A stretch of DNA of 64,000 nt from Gyromitra esculenta (taxonomy: Eukaryota; Ascomycota; Pezizomycetes; Pezizales; Discinaceae), in NCBI GenBank assembly GCA_038503075.1, contig JBCAML010000005.1, forward strand, positions 1,798,001 through 1,862,000. Reading direction: 5' to 3'. Position 1 is the stretch's first letter; each line of letters begins with the position of its first letter. The position numbers and the translations under genes are program-made. Below are positions 1-10,973 of the stretch, piece after piece. A model generated the notes under the pieces. That model did no database searches and had not been told where the DNA came from. It saw only the letters and a program-made list of their open reading frames with translations.

Positions 1-561
1 TAGAAAATAAGCAAAAATTCAACGTCCAAAGTTTACGCAAAATATACTTATCGTACCTAAGTCCTCCTTTATTGTCGCGGCTTCTATGATTCCTCGTTTG
101 CTTGAGGTCTATGCATTCTTGATTACTCTGGAGTGCCGCAAGGAAGCTTCAAGAAGCTTCAAGAAGCTGCTTAAGCTGCTTAAAGTTGCTACAGTAACGG
201 CTTAAGCTCCATCGGCCCACTCAGAGCATTCTACAACCGCCTTCAGGGAAATCAGTTTGAAGAGCTCGTTGCTTACAGGGAGTGTAGTGCTAGTTAAAAG
301 AAGTGTCCTCTACGGTTGTTTCTATGTTGGTTGTATATAATACACGTAACAATTGGCAGAATAACATTTAACCAAGGAAATCTGTGATGACGTATCGTGT
401 TGATGCTGAGTCACGTGAGACAAATCCGTGTAGCTTAAAAGGCTACTTTCCCACGAGTTACCGTACCATCAGGTCATCTTCCAACGCCTACTTTCGTCTT
501 TTTCCGTGTAGTCTGTACCAACCTTTAGCAAGGGGATATCATTAATCCTACGATCCTACTA
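1..561. other. Intergenic, no gene seen
   Basis: No reading frame of note and no RNA gene recognised. It is the presumed 5' region of the small gene that starts at 562. Confidence 0.5.
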
Positions 562-1240
562 ATGCCTCGAGTTCAAACAAACCGCACTCCTACAGCTACA
601 TCAGCTTTGGAGACCGCAGCTCCATACCCCAGCGCCAAAACCAAGAGAAAGACCACGAACAAGACTCAGAGCAAAACCCTCAACACTTCCGACGTTACTG
701 AAGACCCCCTTATCTTCCAAAGGGAAATTAAGCTTGAAGGCGAAGGCGAGGGTGAAGTCCCTATTTACGATTCCTGCGATGAGGTCCGACGAAAAATTCG
801 GGCGTTTTTTCGGGATCCTAGGTATTCCAAAATTACGCAGAAACGGTTTCTTGAGGAGATAGGGAACGTAAACTCTAATACGTATCGACGATTTATGGAG
901 AAGAAAGGCGAGGGGTGCGGAGCTGAGAGCGGCTGTTTTACAGGGGCGTGAGTATTGATTGTCTTTTAGGAATGTCAATAGTTCATCTCGCTAAAGAGCA
1001 ACTTTGTACAGCTATATATTCTTTGAGAAAAAACGTATATATGAAAACAAACCCAAGGGCAAAAAACGGCTCGAGAGCGAAAAAGAGTATGTAGATGCAT
1101 ACAATCACCCTCTTAGTTCGCTTTTACTTTCTTGTCTCCATTTCGTTCTGATTTTAGAGTCCTACCGTTTCTACATTCAAGTATTATGTTTCGTCCTGGG
1201 AGTCCAAACGTTGATAGGGGATACAAAACTGATATCCTGA
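562..1240 (+). CDS. Small DUF7726-like protein, two exons
   Basis: Function unknown. Exon 1 is 562-947 and exon 2 is 1012-1240. The intron (GTGAGT..ACAG, 64 nt) restores one frame across the join, giving 204 aa. The first ~55 residues are Ser/Thr/Lys-rich. Then comes a helical block with IYDSCDEVRRKIRAFFRDP and, after the splice, YIFFEKKRIYENKPKGKKR. This resembles the fungal DUF7726 domain, whose members share a YDSC-x-VR-x-KI start and a YxFFEKxRIxExKPKxK end. The family is recalled rather than searched. The last ~50 residues are hydrophobic and may be read-through into non-coding DNA, so the 3' end is uncertain. The copy stands alone next to transposon debris and could be a decaying paralogue. 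Confidence 0.5.
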
Positions 1241-2270
1241 TCTTTAGTTATCCTCACGGCCGCCCACTTGAAGATGACAATCGCCGTCGCATGTGGATTT
1301 GTTCCGCTGATATGTCCCCCCCCACACAGAAGCAAGCCAGAATCGCCATTGCAAGGGGACTGTAAGCGGATTTTTGAGCGATTTGTAGTTGTTGAGATTC
1401 TAGGAACATATGTCCTTGCTGACCTGGCTATTACTTCTTTCATTGAAATATGAATGTAACTACTTGACCGGAAGGACACATCTGAGTCAAGTATCGGGAA
1501 GGAACTGAATTTGAGAACTTCATTTTATAGCTTTATAATTTAGATAAGTTTCTTCTTTTTCTTTAGTTAAGATTCGTTTGCTATGGACAAGTGCCTACAA
1601 CCTTCTCATATAATATGAAGTGGGGTCAAGTTACACCATTCCGACCACTACATGCCCGCAATTACAATTAAATATATTTAGTAGAGATTAGAATCCAAAA
1701 AGAAATACTAGATATGCTGTTGACAAAGCCAATTCAACGGGCGGCTATTGATAATTCTCTTGGATCTCCCAGCCTACTAAATTGTCTCGTCAAAAACATA
1801 TTTCTTCTGCGTGTTCCTAATAACCTCGTAACTGTACCCTCTAAGATCTGATCCACCTCGCTCATCACAAGGCAGCCACTTGTATTGTAACATTTGTCTT
1901 GGATCGCGGGTAGTCATCTATGACAAGAGAAAAGGGATTTTAGTGAGCTGTCTATTTGTACGAGACGAAGGTATTACTAGGTTATGGTTGGGAACGCCTG
2001 TATCCGGAGAGTCGCGACATTCGTTATTTTAGCTTAGTAATGCATAAAACTTACTACTTCGGGTAATTTATTGCTTGGGAGCGAGCTCTGAAGTACCAAG
2101 TGTCAGCTTGCAGGCGCCAAGATACCAAAATAGAGTTAACACCTAGCCATATTGGGAAATGAATGAGATTACTAATGGTACCCACTATAGGTAATTGCCA
2201 GAATAGGGAGCTTCTGAGAGACATTGGTTGGGTCCTCCACCAAAAACCCAAGTTTTCAGACCACTATAGC
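1241..2270. other. Intergenic, no gene seen
   Basis: Only short overlapping frames on both strands, none with recognisable protein character. No repeat shared with the rest of the window was noticed. Confidence 0.5.
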
Positions 2271-2730
2271 TTTTCATGGATGGTTGTTTCGTGGGTTGGT
2301 TAGATACATGGGTACATGGTTGCTACGTTTCGTTATTGTTCTTTGTGTTTCCCTTGGTTTTTATTATAATGAGTCATGCGTTTGTCATTGAAGGGTTGGA
2401 TTGTTGGTATATAAGCGAAGGGCTTCCCCCTCTTGTTGTACTTTTTCTTCTCTTCTCTTTAAGCAACCTCTTCTATTGTCACTCTCCTTGTATCCTATAA
2501 GACAAGCCTGGATTCCAGTAGTTCACCCTTGCTGCCATGATTTGGATAGCATCCGGATCTCGCCACTACATCAACATAGTGCCTTTGACAGAGTTACCTT
2601 GACTCCCCATAGACGTAGAGCCTGTGGAATCTTCGCTCAAACTCTTGTCGCTTGTTGTCATTTAAGTAGCACTGCTCACCTTTGGGGATGTAACGGTACA
2701 ACTATTAGGGCTATATGTCTCTGAGAAAGA
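2271..2730 (+). mobile_element. Diverged copy of the TTTCACGG solo-LTR-like repeat (copy a)
   Basis: It starts with TTTTCATGGATGG and carries, in the same order as the copy at 8452-8874, a TATA-like stretch (TATATAAGCG near 2409), a CT-rich block, and the AAGTAGCACTGCTCACCTTTGGGGAT segment near the end. The terminus is degraded and no target duplication was seen, so this is the oldest copy. Ends are approximate. Confidence 0.55.
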
Positions 2731-3894
2731 TTATCTGGGCTGCGTGAAGTCATTGAACTTAAGAGAGAATTGGAGCCTGCAGACTGCAGGTGAACAGCTG
2801 GGAGCCAGTTACCCTACCTTGCAGGGAACCACACCGCCTGCGCCAGTTACCCTACTTAAGTTTTATAGGTTTTAGGCATGCGGCCAAGCCCCATGTGCCA
2901 CACCACCACCCCATGACACATATGACCTACGAGGTAACACCAGGAGGGGTTCTGCCGACAGGCAACCACTACCAGAGCAAGACTTGGATGGTGGAGACTC
3001 TCTTCCATAGGCCAAGAACTCTAGGTATGTGACTAGCTAATGACAACATTGCAGACATTCATGGCAGTTGGATTGGATAGCGTTTGGGGTTACCCCTCAG
3101 TAAAAACCACTGACATAGCGGGCGCACTGCACCCGGTGCAAGCAATCCAGTACAAGCTAACACATGTAGAGGGCTCAGAAGAAGTCTCCAGACAGTTCTA
3201 TCAGGTGCTACTAACCCCACTGCAACAGCAAAGCCATCCTGATCCATATTACTGGAGAAGGGGGGACATGGGCTAAAAAAGCGCGTCCCAGAGGGCAAAC
3301 GTAACCCCCAGGTCGTCAAGCCAAACCATCCGGCGGAATGTGGCCTGGAGGGTATATGAGGGAGCTCCTGTGAAAAGATTAAGTCAATCGAACAAGTATT
3401 GGCTGAGTTATGAGAAGTTAACTGAAACCTCCAAAATCTATGTTGCAACCACGTAACACATGCCCAAAAGTCTCTATCCGTTTGGCTTCATTTCTTCCAC
3501 GAGCTTAATATTAGTTCTGTTCCTTTTGCTTCCTACTGGCGCATTCATCCACCACTTGCCTGGAGGGTCTGCAACCCGACCAGGAGAACCTACTGGCTCA
3601 CCAGCACTTGCCCCGGGAACTCATTTTATGGTTACTATCACCAACAACTGAGTGCTGCCTCCAACATCTGAAGACTTTCTGCCTCCTCCACATCTACTCC
3701 TATTTTCTACGGGGGCATTTGGCTAATCTCAACCTGGAGGGCCCATCCACCCCCCCAGGCAATCTCAATCACCATCCCCCTCACCGCTGAAACTTGTACA
3801 GTTCAACTTCGCACCTGAGCAACTTGCTGGCCGTAAGAGAAACCTCTCAAGGCCTTCCCCCGCTCCCCAACGCTCCGGCTCCCCAGTCAAAGAC
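2731..3894. repeat. Repeat debris upstream of the LINE ORF1
   Basis: No intact gene. The stretch 3255-3385 (purine run GAGAAGGGGGGACA, then a block ending CCGGCGG) recurs diverged at 8255-8375. The stretch near 3463 (CCAAAAGTCTCT..TTTGGCTTCATTTC) resembles the 5' part of NLR-A near 5299, so the LINE whose ORF1 starts at 3895 probably begins around 3.4-3.5 kb. Confidence 0.45.
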
Positions 3895-5210
3895 ATGGCT
3901 GCCATTAGTGCAACTCCTGGATTTGGATCGCTTGGTCTTTCTAACGAAGACCCGATTGTATCACCCGATACTATCGATATCACTGATGAAAACATGGCAG
4001 AAGACATTGTCGATGACAATGATTCAATTGCTGTTGAAGAAAGCCATCTTTTTGAAGAGGATTCGGCCATGTCCTCCTTCCCACACACATTTATCGAAGG
4101 CAGTGACTACATGCCCGAAGCTAGCCAAGGCACCCACAAAAATGATTATCTTTGTTGGCTTATCCTCAGCGAGTTTAGCAATATGGCAAACCTCCACGAT
4201 GAAACCAACGAACGTATTTCCACTCTGCAACAACAGGTCACCACCTTAAAAGCTACTGCCAGTGGACTTACCAGCACTGTCAATCAACTGACAACTTCCA
4301 TTAAGCAAAGCAATAAGACAATCAACAGTTTGCAAGAAACTATAACCAAGTTAAGGGAAAATGGCCAAACCCTTGGGAGCAGAAATGTGGCCCCTTCTCT
4401 GGACCCACCAAACCAAAAATCCTACGCGAGCAATGCAAAAGTTGGAGGCCCAGGCCAAGCTCAAATCAAGCCAAAGCCCAAAGCCAAGAAAGAAACTCTC
4501 TTCAAACCAGAATTTACCAAGGTTAACCGGGAACTAATCGCTGAACTCTCAGAACCAGCCCCACCTTCAGCTACAACAGATGCCATCCTCACCTCCGTCA
4601 ACCGTGCCCTTCCAGACACTCACAAGCTCTGCTTCGCAAGATACACCATGCGGGACAATATAATGCTTCATACTTTTCCCTCCGTTTCAGCTAGCAAAGT
4701 TGTCAAATACGAAATGGAAATCACCAGTGCCCTTGCAGACTTAAAACTTGCCCCTTCCTCCGTCAAAGTAAACAGTCACTGGAGTCAATTCCTTGTCCAT
4801 AATGTTCCAACTTACATTGGATCCGGCAAAGAAGCAGGCCAGGCCCTCGCCAATGCCATTACCCAACATATTCCAAACATTACTTTTGCCCAGATTCCTA
4901 GATGGCTTCACCCGGATGAGTGACGAACCAAGGAGAGCTCAACAATGGTCATTTCCCTTCCCTCTTGATACACCATTGAAACCCTTGGTTTCAGGGAACT
5001 GGCTATCTTTAACAGATTATGCTGAATTGCAAACTATGTTTCTTCCTCCCCTTCCACCCAGTGCCGAAAATGTCAGATATATGGCTACCACCAGGACCTG
5101 TGCCCGAAAGAAACGCCGGCAGCCTGCGCAGTGTGCACAGGTCCCCATTTAACAAACGAACACAAATGCGACTCCTGCAAAGCAGGACCAAAGTGTGCTC
5201 ACCCTCCTAC
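3895..5210 (+). pseudogene. LINE ORF1 (Gag-like, zinc-knuckle), broken
   Basis: RNA-binding ORF1 protein of a non-LTR retrotransposon of the fungal Tad1/I-like type (inference). The frame is open from 3895 to TGA at 4921-4923. It then continues in the same frame, through two more TGA codons near 4978 and 5032, to a zinc-knuckle block: CRKC..YHQDLC, CAVCTGPHLTNEHKC and CDSCKAGPKCAHPPTRC. Residues ~95-165 form a coiled coil (QQQVTTLKATASGLTSTVNQ), followed by a basic KPKPKAKK tract. The C-terminal core before the stop contains HSWSQF/VHNVP-type residues seen in LINE ORF1 RNA-binding domains. All three stops are TGA, compatible with CGA or TGG changed by C-to-T transition. The element is cut at about 5224 by NLR-A copy 1, and no ORF2 follows. 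Confidence 0.7.
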
Positions 5211-5224
5211 TAGATGTGTCCCAT

Positions 5225-7216
5225 CATCCTCCGTCCCCGCTACAACCTCTTCGATTGAAAGTCCACCACCACCTTTTGCGTTGCAACGGCGTTACACACA
5301 GCCAAAAGTCTCTAACACTTTGGCTTCATTTCATTACCCCGCTCACAAAAACAAGTTGGTTCCTTGTTTTAACAATACCACTCCAATCGCATGTCTTCAG
5401 AAGGCACAGCCAGAATCTTTGCACCTCTCTTCCCCTCTTTCCAAAGAGGTGAAGCCTCTACCACTCCAGCTTCCTCCGCAACTGCCATGGCGGAACCCAG
5501 AACCCCCTCACCATCAAAATGGCAGAGAGCTGACCCCTCACCCCCGTCACCGCCAGTCTTTTCCCACCCTACAAACTGCATTAACTTAATCCTAAACAAG
5601 GACAACGGGATCACAGGAGACCCATTACCCTCAAGACAGTTAGCCAGTGCCTTACAAAGGCTGATGAACTGAATCTCATCCACTTCACCTCTCTCCTTAA
5701 CATGATCCAGCATCTACAAAGTGAGGTCACCTTACTCAAAGAGGCTGCTAAGAGTCCAGCACCTCTCCCAGACATGTTTCCAGAGTCTCCAACTCTGAGC
5801 AACCAAGAACACATGCACCTTCTCACAGTAGGGAAAGCAGCGCCCCCAGTACCACCTGCACCACTTAGTGCTCCTCCTGCTCCTGCTCCTGCTATTGCTC
5901 CCCAAGCACTTCCCCCTGCCCCAAAGCCTCTGCAATGGGCTCAGGTGGCAGCCAGCAAACCCAAGAGAAAAACCCAACCAACAAAGACCAAACAGGCTGC
6001 CTCTGCATCTGCCTCTAAGACTCATGTCTCCCCTCTCACCATCACTCCCACCATGTGTGCACACCGTTTGATTGTCAAACGTGACGGCTCCCCCCTTTCT
6101 AAAGGGTCACTCACGGAACTCAGAGATAAACTTAACTCTGCAATTGGTTCCATCACCATCCAATCTGTGGCAATAGACACACATTCTCAGAATGTGTCGT
6201 TGATGGTCATGAACAATATGTTTGCCAACACCCATTACCGGAAAGTTGGCCAATTTCTCCACATCATCCCAGGAGCTCGCTCCCTACACCTTGACGAACC
6301 ATTGCACCAACTTGTTGTACATGGCATTCCCACTTCCATGGAGCCCTCTGCCATTCAGCAAGAGCTCTGCAATTTCAACCCCAGCCTCACTATGGACACA
6401 CCTCCAAGGTGGCTCACCCTACCAGAAAAAGGAAGAGGAAAAACAGTTTCCTCCATTGTTTTCACACTCTCTGGCCCCAAAGCTAATGAGATCGCTAATC
6501 GCACACGGCTTTCTGCTTTTTCCACCACTGTCTCAGCTGAACGCAAACTCCGTTTTGGACCTTCCACCAAGTGTTCCCAATGTCACAAATTTGGACATCA
6601 CACAAACAAATGTCCCAACCAACCATGCTGTCGCTGGTGTGTTGGACTCCATCCTACTGCAGCTCATACCTGCCCCACCCTCACTTGCTCAATTAAAGGC
6701 CGCCCCTGCTCTCACACTCTTGTCAAGTATGTTAACTATGACGGACCCCATGAGTCACACCTGAGCAGCTGCCCATCACGCCCTTCAAAGGCCTCACAGC
6801 CCCCTCCGGCAGATGATCAGATGGACCACTCGGTCATTTTACTTATACTCGCTCAACCCTAACTAACTTTGATCGGAATTTTTCCTGGCTGCTTTTTACT
6901 TCCACTGCGGCTTTACTGTGGACCTTCTTCTATTGTTTCTCATTGTTTTTTAGCTGTTGCTTGCAAGTCTCTCTACTTTTACAGGCATTTGTTGTCAATT
7001 TTTCCCTGCACCATTAAGTCGTTCATCACAGAAACATCGTCTTGTTCTGTCGGAAGTACTTGGTTCGCTTTTCTTTTGTGTTCTCTCATGTTACCCAGGC
7101 GGATAAGGGTGTTTATTTGGTGGGGATAGGTTTTTTGACTTCATAACCTTTGTGTTGCATAAGCGGTTTTGTACCTAGAAACAACAATCAAATGATTTAA
7201 ACAAAAAAAAAAAAAA
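5225..7216 (+). mobile_element. NLR-A copy 1: ORF1-only non-LTR retrotransposon
   Basis: A 1.99-kb element running from CATCCTCCGTCCC (5225) to a poly-A tail (7203-7216). It matches the reverse copy at 33671-36086 and the split copy at 20205-32668 along its whole length. It has one ORF1 (next entry), a ~350-bp 3' region containing GGCGGATAAGGGTGTTTA and the terminal GTACCTAGAAACAACAATCAAATGATTTAAAC, then poly-A. No reverse transcriptase or endonuclease is encoded, so it must rely on another LINE's machinery. No clear target duplication was seen for this copy. Confidence 0.75.
5391..6862 (+). pseudogene. NLR-A ORF1 (zinc-knuckle Gag-like), 1-nt deletion
   Basis: Same protein as the intact 480-aa ORF at 34478-35920. 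The N-terminal part reads in one frame from ATG 5391 to about 5615. Where the intact copy has GGAGCACCCATT this one has GGAGACCCATT, a one-base deletion that throws the frame. Reading resumes in the other frame at 5702-6862 (386 aa). That part holds the Pro/Ala-rich linker, the basic KPKRKTQPTKTK tract, the RNA-binding core and the knuckles CSQCHKFGHHTNKC, CRWCVGLHPTAAHTC and a third CSHTLVKYVNYDGPHESHLSSC. In that last unit two Cys are lost relative to the intact copy (CVNC became YVNY). Confidence 0.7.
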
Positions 7217-7560
7217 CTGTGGCAGACGGGCACAACCTCTTACACTGAAAGTTCCCCACCACCTCTTCCTTTGCAATGGCTTTGCACCTAGCCAAAAGCT
7301 TTTTGCACTTTCGATTCATTTCACTACCCCGCTTTCTAAATGAACTTGGATCTTGGTTTACTCTACCAGTCCATCACTATGCTTCTCAAAGGCAAAGGAA
7401 ATGCATTTATACCTCTATTCTCTCATCATCCTGAAGGAATAAACAACCCTTTTGTGGCTTCTTCCTCGGTTGCAGGACCCAAAAACCCATTACCATTGAA
7501 ACGCTAGAGAGCTGACACCTCTCCTTCACTTCCCCCAAACATACTCATTAGCAAAAAAAA
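7217..7560 (+). mobile_element. Diverged 5' fragment of NLR-A (copy 1b)
   Basis: Directly after the poly-A of copy 1, the sequence again follows the NLR-A 5' region: ACAACCTCTTACACTGAAAG, CAGCCAAAAG-like, TTCACTACCCCGCT, and so on, parallel to 5230-5540 but about 25-30% diverged. It ends at a short A-run (7552-7560). Probably an older truncated copy into or beside which copy 1 inserted. Confidence 0.55.
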
Positions 7561-8451
7561 AGAATGGCTCCCCATACACTCACAACATTGGGCGCCCTGG
7601 GTGCACAGGGCGGAATACAGCCCTCCCTCGGGTACTTTTTCTTGCCCTCTTGTCTGGGTGCAGGGCTCTAGCAGCTTTGCTTCCCTAGGCTCGGCCTTGG
7701 GGAGGGCACTCTCCATGGAGGTTCTGTGTGAGCTATTGGGGTGCAGACCGCGCTTGGCTCCTGGTCTGCAGCTCACTCCAACACTTTTTTGCTCGCATTG
7801 ATATTGGTCTATTGATCCATATAACTCTCATTCTATATCCATATATCTATGACTATAGGCAGCAGGCGTGAAACTGGGGCGGAAGCAGGCCTGGAAGCGA
7901 GCAGGGAAGTGCTCAGCAAACAGGCGCCGAAACAGGCAAAACAGCAGGCAGGAAAGCAGGCATTGGAACTAGCGGATCCTAATAGGGGGGAGTTACAAGC
8001 CCAAAGATTTTGGGTACAAGAATACACACAATGTCAGTACTATTTGCCTGTGAAAAGGAAGGGGTGGAGAATGGAGAGAATGGGAGGGGAATGGTGCTGA
8101 TATGGAAAAAGGGGGACGGTGTTATACCTATACCATTGGAAGGAGTTCCTGGCCCTGGAGTTACCCTATCTTTGGAGTTACCCGACTTTAGCACTTTCCG
8201 GATCAGGACTAGAGCCTGTTACCTTGCCTCCAATCCTTCCATTAGGTATAGTATTTAGAGAAGGGGGGACAGCACCAAAAAGACCTGTCCCATAGGGCAA
8301 AAGTAACACCTAGGCCGTCAACCAAAACCGTCCGGCGGCATGGCACCTGGTGGGTATGTAGGGGAAGTGCCTGGCTTCTCTGTGGTTCAATCGGATTGCA
8401 AATCGGACCAAAACTGGCGGAGTTACAGGACGACAAAGATAAGAGAGCGCA
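7561..8451. other. Intergenic, repeat debris
   Basis: No gene recognised. A GCAGGC-rich imperfect tandem run lies at about 7858-7965. The 8255-8375 stretch is the second copy of the block at 3255-3385. Confidence 0.45.
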
Positions 8452-8874
8452 TTTCATGGATTGACTTAGGGAAGGAATTGTGGTTCGGATGGTTGTATAA
8501 TTCCTTTGTTGTTCGGTTATGTTTTAGGATTAGTGCAATAATGTCTTTGTGTTTCGGTTGTTGCCGGGTTGCTGTTGGTGCTACCAAAAAGCGGGGTATT
8601 TAAGGAAGGATTTTGGCTGCCTTTGTTTCTCTTCTTCTTCTTTCCTTAAGCAACGTTCTCGTTCACTTCTACCTGTATTATCTCAATACTACCTCGGTTC
8701 TATCTCAGAATCTTCGCTGCCGCTGTGAAACATCGTCGATACTTCGCCTTGAAGTATACTTCCCGTAGAACTTGTAGAAATATCGCACTCTTCGAACGAG
8801 TTAGTATCTCGCTTAAGTAGCACTGCTCACCTTCAGGGATACTGAAGGGCTTAACGAGAGACTGAACCGTGAGA
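8452..8874 (+). mobile_element. Solo-LTR-like repeat, copy b (5-bp TSD GCGCA)
   Basis: A 423-bp unit starting TTTCATGG and ending CCGTGAGA, flanked by GCGCA on both sides (8447-8451 and 8875-8879). Inside, GCGGGGTATTTAAGG (TATA-like, near 8593) is followed by a CT-rich, transcription-start-like block. That order fits U3-R-U5 of an LTR and sets the strand. No second LTR or internal region is present, so it is probably a solo LTR left by recombination. Confidence 0.7.
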
Positions 8875-9625
8875 GCGCAATGCTACACGACATTTCTGAT
8901 AAGCAAAATGATCACCACAAAGAGACGAACGCAATAAAGATGAATACATAACTCCCCTGTTACAGGCAAGCATACTGCTTAGAGAATTGCGGATCGGGGT
9001 CAGGGAACTCAATGGGGTACCAGGTATGGAGATAAGAGGATGTGGTTTCATGTTGTCATAGTAGTTAGCGCCTCTACACCACACTATACCCAAGCATAGT
9101 AGAAAGGAGGCAATATAAATACTCTTGCAGTGGATGTAAACTCTGAGTCGGATCATTAGTGACGAAGAACAAGCCTTATCAATATTATATTGTTTCTAGC
9201 AAAATTACTTCCGTGCAATTTACTACTTGTGAATTACTCTAATCTCGCTTAGTAAGGCCTTGGCCTTTCAGTGTTAGTTATTAAACCTTAATATTGGACT
9301 TTTTTCACAGAACTTTGCTCGATCCATACCTTGAACCCTACGGTTATCTTTTAGCGGTTCATAAGAAGCAGTTAGGACTTGCGCCTGTGTATTGTATTGT
9401 GGATAGCAACTGGGCAGGTTATAGTGTCTAGATTGTTATCTAAAGCTTCTTGGAGATTTCCTGTGTGGTAAGAAGTACCAGGCTTATAGACAGGTGGAGC
9501 GGAATAAGGGGAGATTGCGGCATCACCGGGGCAATGTCACCTAGCAAGGTCAGCCAACCCTTGCGCTGGTAGGGTAACTGTGGGTTAGGGTTCAACCTTT
9601 GCTTCTCACACGAGAATTTTCTCAG
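8875..9625. repeat. LTR-like direct repeat, copy 1 (family 2)
   Basis: No gene. The segment 9141-9480 matches 17930-18470 in the same orientation (GAAGAACAAGCCTTATCAATATTATATTG; GTTAGTTATTAAACCTTA; GTTATCTAAAGCTTCTTGGAGATTTCCTGTG). It is probably an old solo LTR. Termini were not defined. Confidence 0.5.
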
Positions 9626-9850
9626 TGTAACAGAGCTACAATACCATTACCTGCAGTGAAGCATAATAGTACTGGGCAAATAGAGAGGTAGTAAGGATTA
9701 GCATGAGTGGTGTAGCTACCACATGCTCGAGGATACCTGCTTAACTGCTGTTCTAATGGAGTGGAACCAGCGAGAATACATTAGCTGACGAGTCAATGAT
9801 ATATTTCTGATGATACCAAACACAGGAAGCTCCTGTGGTGGTGTTCCCAA
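9626..9850 (+). repeat. 5' part of the TGTAAC..GTTACA LTR (family 3), truncated
   Basis: From TGTAACAGAGC to GTTCCCAAATC this matches the first ~225 bp of the full LTR at 15762-16497 (shared blocks CAGTGAAGSATAATAGTA and CTCCTGTGGTGG). The match then stops, so the copy is truncated or interrupted at about 9855. Confidence 0.6.
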
Positions 9851-10463
9851 ATCACATCAGCAAAAAAGTTTTTGATCCGGGATGGCTCCACACGAGGTCC
9901 TGGATGGTATGCCTGGTCCACCAAAATGGCGGACCATGCATAGTCTATTTTAGGGACCATGACATCCGGCTCCTGATCCACATAGGACCATGGACCATTT
10001 TGAACCACCTGCGAACCGTCGTGGACTTTTCTTGAGCACCTCTCAATCTCTTCGATAATCTGGGACTTACCTGTATCCGTATAGCCTTCTTGTAAACCCT
10101 GCTGGTCAATGGTTCGTGGTCTGCTGATTATTATTAACACTGCCAGACCTTCCACCTGTGGTCTTACAATCTACATTTCTTTGGTTATCGTTCTGTGGAT
10201 CATGGCAAACCCATCGCGTGTGGTCTGGGGACCCTCTGCACAGTACAGTGCATGAAAATGCTTTCTGTGAACCCAGCAATTATGCTGCAGTCTCTGAAAT
10301 TTACTACCATGGTGACTAGAATCAAGGAAATGTAGAAAAGCAATTGTTCAAACTCTTCAATTATAGGACAAACCTGTAGGAATGTATATGTTCAGGATTT
10401 ACAAAGAATGACAATTATCTGTACTAAAAGTATGTAATATTTCCAAACCTCTGCAGACGAACC
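9851..10463. other. Intergenic, no gene seen
   Basis: Short palindrome-rich stretch (several CCATGGTCC-like repeats at 9880-10020). No convincing coding region; the minus-strand 120-codon frame over it shows no recognisable domain. Confidence 0.4.
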
Positions 10464-10820
10464 TTCCTCGGTCTTGAAGTCTGCATTTGCAGTGTCTTTG
10501 AACCTCTTGGACGAACCTTCCTTGATCTTGAAGGCTGCAGGTGCGATATCTTCAAGCCTTTTGGACAAACCTTCCTCAATCTTGACGGCTGCAGTTGCGG
10601 TTTGGATATATTTAAGCCTCTTGGACAAACCTTTCTCGATCTTGACGGTTGCATTCGCTGTGTCTTTGAGCCTCTTGGACAAACCTTCCTTGATCTTGAC
10701 AGCTGCAGGTGCGATAACTTTGAGCCTCATGGACATATCTTCCTCTGTCTTGAAAGCTTCAGTCGCAATTCAGATATCTTTGAGCCTCTTGGATGAATCT
10801 TCCTCGGTCTTGGGCTTCAG
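10464..10820. repeat. Minisatellite, 54/60-bp unit, about 6.5 copies
   Basis: Each unit runs CTTCCT-SGATCTTGA-GGCTGCAG-TGC-, followed by TTTGAGCCTCTTGGACAAA. Two units carry a 6-bp insertion (54 to 60 bp), so the period stays a multiple of three. Both strands are open through the array. The minus strand reads as an 18-20 residue repeat (KIEEGLSKRLKDTANA-like), the plus strand as LSLLDKPSSILTAAVAV-like. It lies 3' of the Plavaka transposase on that gene's strand and may be a degenerate repeat domain or simply a minisatellite. Confidence 0.75.
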
Positions 10821-10973
10821 GCGTATCATGATCTGCTAGTATTATCCGTGTTTTTTGTTGGTCAGGTCTCAACATGGTCTGTGTTTACTAGTATCTCTCT
10901 CCCAATCATAAAGCTTGAAATTGACTCGCATCTCTCTCGATTAGTTAGATACATACATCAGTGCACAACCCTT

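Noticed and set aside
9793..10155. 120-codon minus-strand frame
   Set aside because: No domain, rich in short palindromic repeats, and partly overlaps the truncated LTR.
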